DNA of 64,000 bases from Alphaproteobacteria bacterium (GCA_021774735.1 JAJFIS010000019.1:186001-250000), one strand, 5' to 3'. Numbered from the stretch's first letter, positions 45,516 to 53,911 are shown. The notes: a model not told the origin generated them from the letters alone. Numbers and translations are program-made.

Positions 45516-46055
45516 CTAATCAGATGTCTTTTCTTCGCCGGTGTCTTTTTTGGGAACTTTGAAGGATCCACGCACTCGGCCTTTGTTACCACCACCATCA
45601 AGCTTGGTGATTCCAGTGATCAAATTTAATTCCATGTGGGTGCCGGTTAAAACGGTATCACCGCGCACAATGCGGACATTGCCGCCTAGCGTTATCAGGC
45701 TATGTTCCACATCATAAATACCCCATTCGCTGGTTATTTCTTCTACTGAAGAGGTAACAGATACATTGCCATTAATATCAAGACGGTTAAAGGTTGGGTT
45801 ATCATTACCCTCCTCCATTTTATAAAATGCTGTCAGAGTTTGGCATTTTAAAGTCATGCCCCCTTGGATGATTTCCACATGGCCATTGAAAAGTGCTCGG
45901 CCATCTTTTTGTTGAAGCTCCCAGTGATCAGCGGCAATATCAAGCGGTTGTTCTGGGTCATGGTCTTTAAAGCTTGAAACCTGTTGAGCCAGTGTTGAGG
46001 CAGAAGCCACGGCCATGAGAAATACAGCGAAAAGGGTCGATATAATGGAGCGCAT
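45516..46055 (-). CDS. lptA: LPS transport periplasmic protein LptA
   Basis: Periplasmic bridge protein of 179 residues that carries LPS between membranes. It has a signal peptide (about 1-23) and one OstA/LptA domain with repeated beta strands (LDIAADHWELQQKDGRALFNGHVEI, GNVSVTS and GNVRIVRGD). The start overlaps the lptC stop as TGATG; a GTG one codon earlier is an alternative. The acidic C-terminus is poorly conserved. Confidence 0.93.
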   Translation of the reverse strand: MRSIISTLFAVFLMAVASASTLAQQVSSFKDHDPEQPLDIAADHWELQQKDGRALFNGHVEIIQGGMTLKCQTLTAFYKMEEGNDNPTFNRLDINGNVSVTSSVEEITSEWGIYDVEHSLITLGGNVRIVRGDTVLTGTHMELNLITGITKLDGGGNKGRVRGSFKVPKKDTGEEKTSD

Positions 46056-46765
46056 CACGGGGTATCTTTCTTGGCTAATTTGGGGGCTGTATGGGTTCTA
46101 TTCGGGGTGATATGCAGGCGGACCCTGCCATTGAAATGGGCGATGGTACGGCGTAGGTCAATCGAAAGGCTATCGGCGCGCATGGTACCAATGGGGGTCG
46201 TGCCCGTAACCCCACCGTCGCTTGAGGCTGTGCGATCTTTCAGGTTAATCAGAGCACTGTTTAGGGTCAGGCTATAGCCTGTATCGGTAACAAAGGAGAC
46301 CGGACCCGCAATTGATAACTTGGAGTTTTCTGTTTCAAAGACACCCTTTTCCGCTTTAATTGATGCATTGGTGCCCGGTTCGGTTTCCATTACGGCTGTA
46401 ATATTGGTCAAGCGAATTGTTGGCGCAGTTGGGTGGTCTTGCACCCCAGTGAGAGCCCTAACCTCAAAGGGGCGATCTTGATTGTCAGTACCACTATAAT
46501 GTAGACCTTGCATATGTACTTGGTCACCCGTTCGGGCCACATCGTCGTGGGACAGGGTAAAGCTGACTTCTTTTTGGACGAGTAGCGGCCAGAGCATGGT
46601 CAACAGTGCAAATATGACCGCAACTACTGGCAGAGCTCGCTGCATTAAATTCACAAAACCGTCCCAGCGACCGTCATTGGTAGCAAGGCTACTCGGTAGC
46701 AAGGCGTTGCGGGCCTGCTCTCGGGCGTCCTCTAAGCTGGAATAATGGTCAGCAGTTTGGCTCAT
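46055..46765 (-). CDS. lptC: LPS export protein LptC
   Basis: Inner-membrane protein of 236 residues that passes LPS from the LptBFG complex to LptA. One transmembrane anchor (about 46-66) follows a charged cytoplasmic tail, and the periplasmic part has LptC-type beta strands (SKLSIAGPVSFVTDTGYSL and GTTPIGTMRADSLSIDL). Its stop overlaps lptA and it follows the RNase D gene by 26 bases, all typical of alphaproteobacteria. Confidence 0.9.
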   Translation of the reverse strand: MSQTADHYSSLEDAREQARNALLPSSLATNDGRWDGFVNLMQRALPVVAVIFALLTMLWPLLVQKEVSFTLSHDDVARTGDQVHMQGLHYSGTDNQDRPFEVRALTGVQDHPTAPTIRLTNITAVMETEPGTNASIKAEKGVFETENSKLSIAGPVSFVTDTGYSLTLNSALINLKDRTASSDGGVTGTTPIGTMRADSLSIDLRRTIAHFNGRVRLHITPNRTHTAPKLAKKDTP

Positions 46766-46791
46766 GGGGTCTGGGTCCTGGCGTTAGCGGA

Positions 46792-47403
46792 TCAGTGGGA
46801 GAAAATATCAGTGGCACCAAAACCCTGTAGATCAAGGGCTGTGCGCACGGCCAAGAAGTTAAAGGCGGCATGGGCTGCGTCGGTACGCCCTTCGCGAGCC
46901 AGCATAATATCCAGCTTAGCTTTTAGTTGGTGCAAATAAAGCACGTCAGAGGCCGCATAGGTCTTTTGTTCTTCGCTAATGGTGTCTGCACCCCAATCAC
47001 TGCTTTGTTGCTGCTTGTCCAAGGTGACGCCAGCCAATTCGCGGCACAGGTCTTTCAGGCCGTGACGGTCAGTATAGGTGCGGACAAGTTTTGAAGCGAT
47101 TTTGGTGCAATATATCGGTGCAGTGTCAACCCCCAAATATTGGTGCAACACAGCTACATCGAAGCGGGCATAATGAAATATTTTTAAAATATCAGGGTCG
47201 GCCATTAAAGCTTTTAAGTTGGGTGCATCATAAGCACCAGCTCTAAAGCGCACCAAATGCGCGTCCCCATCACCGCTGCTTAGCTGTACAACACATAAGC
47301 GGTCACGGTGAGGATTTAGGCCCATAGTTTCGCTATCAACCGCAACGCTGGTGCCAAAGTTTAAACCTGCGGGAAGGTCGCCTTCATAAAAATGGATGGC
47401 CAT
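46792..47403 (-). CDS. Ribonuclease D family 3'-5' exonuclease
   Basis: DEDD exonuclease of about 203 residues, the short RNase D-like form found upstream of lptC in alphaproteobacteria. Exo motifs: VAVDSETMG (DxE, near 23-28), the FHYARFDVAVL segment with aspartate (near 75), and YAASDVLYLHQL (YxxxD, near 160). It lacks HRDC domains. The ATG at 47403 has AGGAG at nine bases; extending to a TTG at 47526 adds 41 unrelated residues and was rejected. Confidence 0.92.
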   Translation of the reverse strand: MAIHFYEGDLPAGLNFGTSVAVDSETMGLNPHRDRLCVVQLSSGDGDAHLVRFRAGAYDAPNLKALMADPDILKIFHYARFDVAVLHQYLGVDTAPIYCTKIASKLVRTYTDRHGLKDLCRELAGVTLDKQQQSSDWGADTISEEQKTYAASDVLYLHQLKAKLDIMLAREGRTDAAHAAFNFLAVRTALDLQGFGATDIFSH

Positions 47404-47528
47404 ATTTGTCTGCTCCTGAAAATGACACGCGGATACCGATTTAGTCTTGTCATTATAAACAGCAATTAGGCATAGAAAAGGCAAACTTGCGATTAGGGCA
47501 CTTTTAACAACTGTTTTATTGTTCAAGG

Positions 47529-47735
47529 TCAGTTATTCAGTGAAAAAACATCTTCCACTGCCACACCGAAATAGCGTGCTATCTTCAGTGCAATAACGGT
47601 AGAGGGGACAAATCTACCAACCTCGATGGTGCTAATGGTTTTGCGGGTGACGCCAATGCTATGGGCGAGATCACTTTGGCTTAAGCGGTGTTCAGCGCGG
47701 TAAACCCGAATGCGATTATTTAGGGCGCTGCTCAC
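47529..47735 (-). CDS. XRE-family transcriptional regulator
   Basis: Compact DNA-binding protein of 68 residues, essentially one helix-turn-helix (LSQSDLAHSIGVTRKTISTIE, about 18-38) followed by VPSTVIALKIARYFGVAVEDVF. It is the SdpR/YozG-like type usually paired with a membrane protein gene. The GTG start overlaps the preceding membrane-protein stop as GTGA. It probably represses its own operon, and a 25-base inverted repeat upstream of the pair (48308-48332) is the likely operator. Confidence 0.88.
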   Translation of the reverse strand: MSSALNNRIRVYRAEHRLSQSDLAHSIGVTRKTISTIEVGRFVPSTVIALKIARYFGVAVEDVFSLNN

Positions 47736-48241
47736 ATGTCGGCCCTTTCATCTAGGCTTTTACTATCATCCCATTCGTCCCCGTTCCCTTCATCCCCGTC
47801 GGGGCGGGTTAGATAAAAGAATGCAATACCAAAGGCCCCAAAGCTAATGGCCATCATTAAGTCGAGCGTGAAATCAACAGGTAGGTCGGCCCAAAATCTT
47901 TTAGGGACCATGGCTAAAGCGATCAAGCTTAAAATAATGACATTAAAGGCAGCCATGCCCGCTTTTTGGTACATAGCGGCAATATAACTATCACTTTGTG
48001 TGCAATTTTTTTCGGCTTGTCTGAGTTTTTTAAAGCGAAACAGGCCTGGAATAATAATGAGCACAATCAATATGGCCAAAACACGCTGGATTATATTGAG
48101 CATGTTCCATATGTCCTCAGACGCCCAGTGCTCAATCAAGCGCAGGCCCATGGCAAGAGATACAAGCATCACCGCTATGGCTGTTCGCCGTAGAAACCCA
48201 TCAGCTATCTCTGCGGGGGATTGGTTATTACGGTCAAACAT
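47732..48241 (-). CDS. Four-helix inner-membrane protein, partner of XRE regulator
   Basis: Membrane protein of 169 residues with four hydrophobic segments (about 18-36, 48-68, 92-112 and 126-146) and an acidic cytoplasmic tail. I do not recognise the family precisely. Gene order and overlap with the XRE gene are like those of small membrane-protein/regulator pairs in which the membrane protein may sense or sequester the regulator; this is inference only. Confidence 0.65.
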   Translation of the reverse strand: MFDRNNQSPAEIADGFLRRTAIAVMLVSLAMGLRLIEHWASEDIWNMLNIIQRVLAILIVLIIIPGLFRFKKLRQAEKNCTQSDSYIAAMYQKAGMAAFNVIILSLIALAMVPKRFWADLPVDFTLDLMMAISFGAFGIAFFYLTRPDGDEGNGDEWDDSKSLDERADM

Positions 48242-48307
48242 TGATTATCCTTCTTTTGGTTACAGCGTCTGAAAAAATGGGTCAGGCTAACTGTGTGGTG
48301 TGGTAAT

Positions 48308-48332
48308 TTAACGTATCATTTTGATACCTTAA
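48308..48332. promoter_or_regulatory. 25-base inverted repeat, likely operator for the XRE pair
   Basis: Arms of 11 bases with one mismatch (TTAACGTATCA and TGATACCTTAA) around a three-base spacer, 67 bases upstream of the membrane-protein start and 154 bases before the TetR gene. The position fits autorepression by the XRE protein; the TetR protein is an alternative binder. Confidence 0.55.
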
Positions 48333-48485
48333 GGTTACATATAGGGAAGATAGATACCCATGTCAAGGAATGAATGTTTCACAAAAATTTCAACTGATAG
48401 GCATTTACCTAAAGCTTGATAGGGTTTATTGCTAGTGAGGTGAAGCTGGTACTGTGGCTGGAAGGCATGGATACGGATATGAAAT

Positions 48486-49163
48486 ATGGCGCGTAAATTA
48501 CTCGTTGGCGGATCAAGCCATGGCCGTGACAGCCTTCGGCCCCGAAGCCGTATTCAAGCTAAAAACGAAGAATGCATTTTGGATGCTGCTGAAGAAGTCT
48601 TTGCTGACTTTGGTTTTCGCGGCACTACTATGGACCAAATCGCTGCAAGCGCTGATATGTCTAAGCCCAATGTGCATTATTACTTTAAACGCAAAAGCGA
48701 TATATACAGCGCCGTTCTGCAGCGAGTTTTAAATATTTGGCTAAGCCCGTTTGATGAACTTGATGTGGACAGAGACCCAGAGCAGGAACTATCAAAATAT
48801 ATTAAATTAAAGATAGAATATTCTCGTAAATACCCGGCGGCCTCTAAGGTTTTTGCTAGTGAAATTTTGCAAGGCGCGCCCATATTACAGTCGATCTTAG
48901 AGACCGACCTAAAGAGCCTAGTTGAACGCAAAATTGGCGTTCTAAATCAGTGGATGGAGGACGGTAAGTTGGTACAAGTTGAGCCCTACCATCTTATTTT
49001 TCTTATTTGGGCTGCCACCCAACATTATGCGGACTTTATGCCGCAGATCAAAGCCGTGACTGGCAAGAAAAAACTATCCAAGAAAGACTTTGAGGCCGCA
49101 GAAAGCTCGATCTGCAAGATTATTCTACGGGGTATTTTGGTGGACAATAGTCACGTTAACTGA
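48486..49163 (+). CDS. TetR-family regulator, RutR-like
   Basis: Repressor of 225 residues. The N-terminal helix-turn-helix domain (about 25-85) shows the ILDAAEEVFADFGFRGTTMDQIA pattern and SKPNVHYYFKRKSDIY. The ligand domain has the RutR-type FASEILQGAPIL segment (near 120) and WAATQHYADF. RutR of E. coli responds to uracil and controls pyrimidine use; this gene converges on preA-preT, supporting that role. A RutR-like palindrome lies at the preT promoter (51932-51947). Confidence 0.85.
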   Translation: MARKLLVGGSSHGRDSLRPRSRIQAKNEECILDAAEEVFADFGFRGTTMDQIAASADMSKPNVHYYFKRKSDIYSAVLQRVLNIWLSPFDELDVDRDPEQELSKYIKLKIEYSRKYPAASKVFASEILQGAPILQSILETDLKSLVERKIGVLNQWMEDGKLVQVEPYHLIFLIWAATQHYADFMPQIKAVTGKKKLSKKDFEAAESSICKIILRGILVDNSHVN

Positions 49164-49186
49164 TCACCATATTTTTTTGACAAGCT

Positions 49187-50488
49187 TTATTCTTGACCAG
49201 CGGACGGATTGTTAGCATTGGTCGTCCAATTAGCATAACTGCTATCAATGGGCTTATCCGTGCGCGGGTCAGTGCCTTCCGCCATCTGCTCTAAGCTGAT
49301 GCAGCCTTCAATGGGGCAAGTTATGACACATAAATTACAGCCAACGCATTCATCGTCGTTCACTTCGTAATATTTTTCACCGTCTTTCACCGTGTTGATC
49401 GCTTGGTGGGATGTATCTTCGCAGGCGATATGACAGCGACCACATTTTATGCACAGGTCTTGGTCGATCTTGGCTTTGGTGATATAATTGAGGTTGAGAT
49501 ATTTCCAGTCTGTAACATTCTCAACCGCGCGGCCCGTAACATCACCCACTGTGTCATAACCCTTCTCGTCCATCCACCTACCAAGGCCACTGGTCATTTC
49601 TTCAATAATTTTAAAGCCGTAAACCATCGCCGCCGTACAAACCTGCACATTGCCAGCACCCAGCGCTATAAATTCCGCTGCGTCGCGCCAATTACTGATG
49701 CCGCCGATGCCAGAAATGGGCGTGCTCAAAGTTTCAGGGTCGCGGGCAATTTCCGATACCATGTTCAGCGCGATCGGTTTCACCGCCGGGCCGCAGTAAC
49801 CACCGTGGGTGCCTTTGCCGTCCGTATGCGGGTTGGGGGCCATGGTGTCCAGGTCAACACTGATGATGCTATTGATAGTGTTGATCAGCGAAACAGCATC
49901 TGCGCCGCCTTTTGTCGCTGCGCGGGCAGCATAGCGAATATCGGTAATGTTTGGCGTTAGTTTCACAATCACCGGCATGCGGCTAAATTGTTTGCACCAG
50001 CGGGTGACCATTTCGACATAATCAGGGATTTGGCCAACAGCCGCGCCCATGCCGCGCTCCGACATGCCGTGCGGGCAGCCAAAGTTCAGCTCAATGCCGT
50101 CAGCGCCAGTGTCTTCCACCATTGGCAGAATGCGCCGCCAAGATTCTTCTTCGCAGGGGACCATCAGCGACACAACTACCGCGCGGTCCGGCCAGTCGCG
50201 CTTAACCTGCTTAATCTCGGCCAAGTTAATATCCAGTGGTCGGTCGCTAATCAGCTCAATATTATTCAGGCCAATGACCCGGCGGTCATCTGCGTGCATG
50301 GCACCGTAACGGGGGCCGTTAACATTCACCACCGGTGGGTCTTCACCCAAAGTTTTCCACACAACGCCGCCCCAACCGGCTTCAAAGGCGCGGACAACAT
50401 TATAAGCTTTGTCGGTGGGCGGGGCAGAAGCGAGCCAAAAAGGGTTTGAGCTTTTAATGCCAGCAAAGTTGGATCTGAGATCAGCCAT
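49187..50488 (-). CDS. preA: NAD-dependent dihydropyrimidine dehydrogenase subunit PreA
   Basis: Catalytic subunit of 433 residues that reduces uracil and thymine in the reductive degradation pathway. The FMN barrel (about 5-320) has the catalytic cysteine in LNFGCPHGMSERGMG (near 150). Two 4Fe-4S ferredoxin clusters follow at the C-terminus (CIKCGRCHIAC near 350, CVGCNLCVITC near 385). It starts one base inside the preT stop (TAATG), so the two subunits are coupled. Confidence 0.96.
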   Translation of the reverse strand: MADLRSNFAGIKSSNPFWLASAPPTDKAYNVVRAFEAGWGGVVWKTLGEDPPVVNVNGPRYGAMHADDRRVIGLNNIELISDRPLDINLAEIKQVKRDWPDRAVVVSLMVPCEEESWRRILPMVEDTGADGIELNFGCPHGMSERGMGAAVGQIPDYVEMVTRWCKQFSRMPVIVKLTPNITDIRYAARAATKGGADAVSLINTINSIISVDLDTMAPNPHTDGKGTHGGYCGPAVKPIALNMVSEIARDPETLSTPISGIGGISNWRDAAEFIALGAGNVQVCTAAMVYGFKIIEEMTSGLGRWMDEKGYDTVGDVTGRAVENVTDWKYLNLNYITKAKIDQDLCIKCGRCHIACEDTSHQAINTVKDGEKYYEVNDDECVGCNLCVITCPIEGCISLEQMAEGTDPRTDKPIDSSYANWTTNANNPSAGQE

Positions 50489-51876
50489 TAGCCTTGCTCC
50501 CCGTCTGTGGTTAAGGTGGCAGTAGTTAAGCTTGTGTGAATTGCCTCGGCGGCCACTTTACCGTCCTCAACGGCGGATACGGTCAGGTTTTCACCCTCTA
50601 GGATACAGTCACCGCCTGCCCAGATGCGCGGGTTGGATGTTTGGCGGGTCTCACCCACATCAATGCGGCCCCATTTCATGTTGATGTCATTAAGGTCAAG
50701 TTCACTGTCGAGCTTCTGGCCGATGGCTTTAAAGACCATATCAGCGGGCAGGGTGAAGATGTCGCCGGTGCCTTGGCACTTACCAGCATCGTCAATAAGC
50801 GTGCGCTCAAAGACAATCGCGCTGACATTGTCGCCTTCTGCTTTAATCTCGGACGGTTGCGCGTTGAGGATAATATTCACACCGTTGGTCTGTGCTAATT
50901 CTTGTTCAAATAAGCTGGCGCCCATGGCGTCTTTGCCGCGCCTGTACACCAGTGTCACCGTGTCAGCGCCGAGCTTTTTAGACTGCACCGCCACGTCAAT
51001 CGCTGTCATGCCGCCGCCGATAACAACCACATTGCTGCCGACAGCCATGCTGCTTAGGTCGTCTGTTTGGCGCAGGGTCTCAATATAGCTCACCGCGTCA
51101 ACAACGCCGTTATTGTCTTCGCCCACGATGTTCAGCGCGTTAACCCCGCCGAGGCCAATGCCAACAAATATATGAGCATAATCACCGAGCAGGCTATCCA
51201 AGCTGAAATCAGTGCCGAGTTTTACACCGTAGCGCAGCTCGATGCCGCCGATGGCTAAAATATAATCGGCCTCGCGCTGGGCGATGTCATCTAAGGCCTT
51301 GTAGGCGGCGATGCCATATTCATTTAGGCCGCCTGCCTTTGCGCGCGCTTCAAAAATGGTAACGCTGTGGCCATAGCGCGCTAAGCGGTGGGCGCAGGCA
51401 AGCCCGGCGGGCCCCGCACCGACAACCGCAACTTTGTGGCCAGTATCTTCGCCTCGCGTGAATAATTGCCGGCCATCATCAAATAATGCATCAGTGGCAT
51501 AGCGCTGCAGTTGGCCAATGATGACGGGCTTTTCTTCGGCCTCGGTGCGGACACAGGCTTCTTCGCATAATTGCTCGGTTGGGCAAACGCGGGCGCACAT
51601 GGCCCCCATAATATTCTGCTCTAAAATAGTTTCAGCGGCACCGATGGCATTGCCGCCAGATATTTGGCGAATAAACAGGGGAATATCAATAGAGGTCGGG
51701 CAGGCCGTAACGCAGGGTGCGTCATGGCAGAAATAACAGCGGCTGGCATCAATGGACGCCTGATGCGGGCTCAGGGCCGGGTGCAGATCACAGAAATTCG
51801 CCTGCGTTTCACTATGCGTGAGCCGACCAGAAACAATGCCTCTTGTGATGCTTGTATCATCATTATTTTGCACCAT
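50488..51876 (-). CDS. preT: NAD-dependent dihydropyrimidine dehydrogenase subunit PreT
   Basis: Electron-input subunit of 462 residues. N-terminal Fe-S cysteines (CYFCHDAPCVTACPTSIDI, near 45-65), an FAD-binding loop VVGAGPAGLACAHRLA (near 150) and an NAD(P) loop VVIGGGMTAID (near 285) give the GltD-like oxidoreductase layout. It takes electrons from NADH and hands them to PreA. The ATG at 51876 has AAGGG eight bases upstream; an ATG at 51939 lies inside the putative operator and was rejected. Confidence 0.93.
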   Translation of the reverse strand: MVQNNDDTSITRGIVSGRLTHSETQANFCDLHPALSPHQASIDASRCYFCHDAPCVTACPTSIDIPLFIRQISGGNAIGAAETILEQNIMGAMCARVCPTEQLCEEACVRTEAEEKPVIIGQLQRYATDALFDDGRQLFTRGEDTGHKVAVVGAGPAGLACAHRLARYGHSVTIFEARAKAGGLNEYGIAAYKALDDIAQREADYILAIGGIELRYGVKLGTDFSLDSLLGDYAHIFVGIGLGGVNALNIVGEDNNGVVDAVSYIETLRQTDDLSSMAVGSNVVVIGGGMTAIDVAVQSKKLGADTVTLVYRRGKDAMGASLFEQELAQTNGVNIILNAQPSEIKAEGDNVSAIVFERTLIDDAGKCQGTGDIFTLPADMVFKAIGQKLDSELDLNDINMKWGRIDVGETRQTSNPRIWAGGDCILEGENLTVSAVEDGKVAAEAIHTSLTTATLTTDGEQG

Positions 51877-51931
51877 TTCAATTTCCCTTACGTTGCCTGA
51901 CCTGAAGCCTTTACCCCACAGCTTAAAATTA

Positions 51932-51947
51932 TTTACCATTTGATAAA
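51932..51947. promoter_or_regulatory. RutR-like operator over the preT promoter
   Basis: TTTACCATTTGATAAA is a 7+2+7 palindrome with one mismatch, the same layout as the RutR site TTGACCAnnTGGTCAA. It lies 56 bases upstream of the preT start, between a possible -35 (TTGTAA, 51958-51953) and weak -10 sequences on the minus strand, where a repressor would block transcription. Confidence 0.55.
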
Positions 51948-51982
51948 ATATTTTACAAGAAAATTTAGGTTTAGGGGGGAAT
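51948..51982 (+). repeat. Direct repeat, copy 1 (left of parDE)
   Basis: A 35-base sequence beginning ATATTTTACAAG, found again at 52598-52632 with 31 of 35 bases identical. The copies are 650 bases apart and enclose parDE. This copy also holds the preT -35 region. Confidence 0.8.
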
Positions 51983-51990
51983 GATGAAGA

Positions 51991-52302
51991 TTAGAGCCAG
52001 CTATCTTTGTCCATTCTAGCGTGGAGAACCCGGATGATTTCTACGGTCTGCCCAGTAGGTTTATAGAAGACAAGATAGCGTGAATATTCTTTTATAGCGA
52101 TATAGCGGATGCTAGCAAGTTCCGGCTTATCTGTATGATATGAGACCCCAAGGTAAGGCAAGTCAGACAGCTTCTCATAGGTCTCAGCCGCTAAATCATA
52201 TAACCTTAATCCGGCCTCAAGGTTATCCAGTGCAATGGTATGGACATGTCTATCAAGATCCATTTCTGCTTGAGGTCTTATAAGATAAGCTTGTTTCCTC
52301 AC
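51991..52302 (-). CDS. parE: ParE/RelE-family toxin
   Basis: Type II toxin of 103 residues. It shows the ParE pattern: an N-terminal AYLIRPQAEMDLDR strand-helix, an LGVSYHTDKPELASIRYIAIKEYSRYLVFYKPTG core and terminal VEIIRVLHARMD. ParE toxins poison DNA gyrase; RelE relatives cut mRNA. The preceding antitoxin has the ParD form, so ParE is preferred. The gene overlaps parD by four bases. Confidence 0.9.
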   Translation of the reverse strand: MRKQAYLIRPQAEMDLDRHVHTIALDNLEAGLRLYDLAAETYEKLSDLPYLGVSYHTDKPELASIRYIAIKEYSRYLVFYKPTGQTVEIIRVLHARMDKDSWL

Positions 52303-52544
52303 AGAGAGGCCTTTTTTAAGAGGGCGGTTTTTTTATTCGCCCAATAATGTTCATCCGGTGTAATTCCCGTTCCGCTGGCCAATCCTTCTGTGAGTAAATG
52401 ATCTAATTGTTCCCCGCGCTTATGGTTGCGAATTAAGGTGGCGACGAAATCACTGGCACTGGAATAGCCACCAGATTCAATCGCATCATTTATCCAGTGG
52501 CGTAAATCTGGGGCAAGCGAGACTGTTAATCGTTCAGTTGGCAT
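52299..52544 (-). CDS. parD: ParD-family antitoxin
   Basis: Antitoxin of 81 residues with a ribbon-helix-helix N-terminus (ERLTVSLAPDLRHWINDAI, then SSASDFVATLIRNHKR) and a flexible toxin-binding C-terminus. AAGGAG precedes the ATG. It should repress its own promoter, and a repeat-rich site lies just upstream (52563-52587). The module lies between 35-base direct repeats and is the only toxin-antitoxin pair seen in the window. Confidence 0.9.
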   Translation of the reverse strand: MPTERLTVSLAPDLRHWINDAIESGGYSSASDFVATLIRNHKRGEQLDHLLTEGLASGTGITPDEHYWANKKTALLKKASL

Positions 52545-52562
52545 GGTATTTCTCCTTCATAT

Positions 52563-52587
52563 GCATAATAATTCATAATAGTTATGC
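52563..52587. promoter_or_regulatory. Probable ParD operator
   Basis: GCATAA (52563-52568) and TTATGC (52582-52587) are perfect inverted arms, and CATAATA is repeated with a 10-base period (52564 and 52574). Helical-turn spacing fits ribbon-helix-helix dimers. It is 19 bases upstream of parD. Confidence 0.5.
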
Positions 52588-52597
52588 AGATAAGGGC

Positions 52598-52632
52598 ATA
52601 TTTTACAAGGAAATTTAAGTTTAGAAGGGAAT
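52598..52632 (+). repeat. Direct repeat, copy 2 (right of parDE)
   Basis: Partner of the repeat at 51948-51982; four mismatches in 35 bases. It lies upstream of both parD and the lipoprotein gene. The two copies may mark the ends of an inserted parDE cassette or a duplicated promoter segment. Confidence 0.8.
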
Positions 52633-52735
52633 AGACAAGAATTTAAAGCCAACAAAAGCGCGGTGATTGGAGCGATAGTTGCAAATGCAATTCAGCCCTT
52701 TATAGTTATGGCTTATGTCTGGGTTGGGGTTTTGG

Positions 52736-53752
52736 ATGACTAAATTAGTTACAGTATTTATTTTGTTTGCGCTCGGCGCTTGTTCGCCTGAAAGTGGATG
52801 GTCACCTGACTCTACTGAAACCCGTCAATATTTTCACTATGGAGAAGGGGATCAGGGAGCTTGCCAACCTGAATGTAGGGGATTTGATCTCTATGTTTTT
52901 GATGACGGTGAATTGGTTTATTTTGGAGCTGAGGGTAACCAAGTGAAGGGTATCCACCGGGTGCGTATGTCCCCATCAATTTTTAAAGAGATTGAAACGC
53001 TACTTTTCAAATCCAGGTTTCAGAAATATGAAGACAGTTATACGATGTGGAACAGCCATTGCTGGGCAGATTATAATACGGATGAAGGCACCCTGTGGAT
53101 TAGTGCCAACACCATTAACCTGAAGAAAAAACTACATTTAGATTATGGGTGTAGCTGGTCATCAGGTGGCATGGGTATTCGTTTTATGGCTTTAGGGTTC
53201 AAAAAACTTATTCCCGCTCAAAACTTGGTGGGTGCAGAGCAGTATGAAAGAGACAATGACTATTATTTTATTGAGGATGAAGAAATAGCAAAAAGCATTA
53301 AGGCTCTAGGCGAGGATACAATAGCTGATCGTCATGACCCGCTTTTCGCACCCTACTATGAAACCATAATGGCTTTTGCTTTACGCCATAATCTACTTGT
53401 TGAAAAACATTATCATGATGGGCCTATTTGGAAATTGAATTTTGAACACCCACTTGGTGGTAAAGCTTCGATACATATATTAATCCAATCTGGTAAAATC
53501 ACTGTATCAACTAGCTGGTGGCAATATGATGAAGTCGGGACCACGCGCTATACAAAATCTGGCCATATCATAGATATTTCAGCTTCTTCTATACCGATGT
53601 CAGACGCATTAATTGAGGTTCTGAAAGAAAATTTAGCATTTCAACTGGATGATTGGTCGAGTGTGTATGATATTGGTGCAAGCACGTTTGGCGGCCATAC
53701 ACCTTCAGAGCTTAGGGCCTTGGAGCCAAAATGGCCGAAGGTAAGGCCATGA
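52736..53752 (+). CDS. Lipoprotein with DUF6438-like domain
   Basis: Predicted lipoprotein of 338 residues. The signal peptide ends in the lipobox LGAC (near residue 16). The next region (about 35-130) has a CQPECRGFDLYVFDDGELVYFGAEGN pattern like DUF6438, and two further cysteines (near 110 and 139) may bridge. The C-terminal half (about 180-335) is unrecognised. The ATG at 52736 gives the cleanest signal peptide; an ATG at 52715 is possible. The gene is A+T-rich and ends 20 bases from the 3' end of tRNA-Leu, so transfer is plausible. Confidence 0.65.
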   Translation: MTKLVTVFILFALGACSPESGWSPDSTETRQYFHYGEGDQGACQPECRGFDLYVFDDGELVYFGAEGNQVKGIHRVRMSPSIFKEIETLLFKSRFQKYEDSYTMWNSHCWADYNTDEGTLWISANTINLKKKLHLDYGCSWSSGGMGIRFMALGFKKLIPAQNLVGAEQYERDNDYYFIEDEEIAKSIKALGEDTIADRHDPLFAPYYETIMAFALRHNLLVEKHYHDGPIWKLNFEHPLGGKASIHILIQSGKITVSTSWWQYDEVGTTRYTKSGHIIDISASSIPMSDALIEVLKENLAFQLDDWSSVYDIGASTFGGHTPSELRALEPKWPKVRP

Positions 53753-53772
53753 TGGTGTATTGACTGAGAATT

Positions 53773-53859
53773 TGGTGCCCTGAAGAAGACTCGAACTTCC
53801 ACGTCTATACAGACACTAGCACCTGAAGCTAGCGCGTCTACCAATTCCGCCATCAGGGC
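53773..53859 (-). tRNA. tRNA-Leu (anticodon CAG)
   Basis: An 87-base tRNA with encoded CCA: acceptor GCCCTGA/TCAGGGC, a D arm with GCGG and GGTAGACGC features, anticodon loop TTCAGGT giving CAG (reads CUG), a long variable arm and T loop TTCGAGT. The long variable arm is typical of leucine tRNA. A short open frame over it on the same strand is an artefact. Confidence 0.97.
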
Positions 53860-53911
53860 ACCTTGAATTGATCGGCGGGAAATAGCCTTTATTATAGGCT
53901 TTTGTCAAGGT

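Noticed and set aside
47404-47526. N-terminal extension of the RNase D gene with a hydrophobic segment
   Set aside because: It begins with TTG without a ribosome site, while the ATG at 47403 has AGGAG and matches family length.
53641-53853. Open frame of 70 codons on the minus strand
   Set aside because: It starts inside tRNA-Leu and runs antisense to the lipoprotein gene; typical artefact of a tRNA-Leu sequence.
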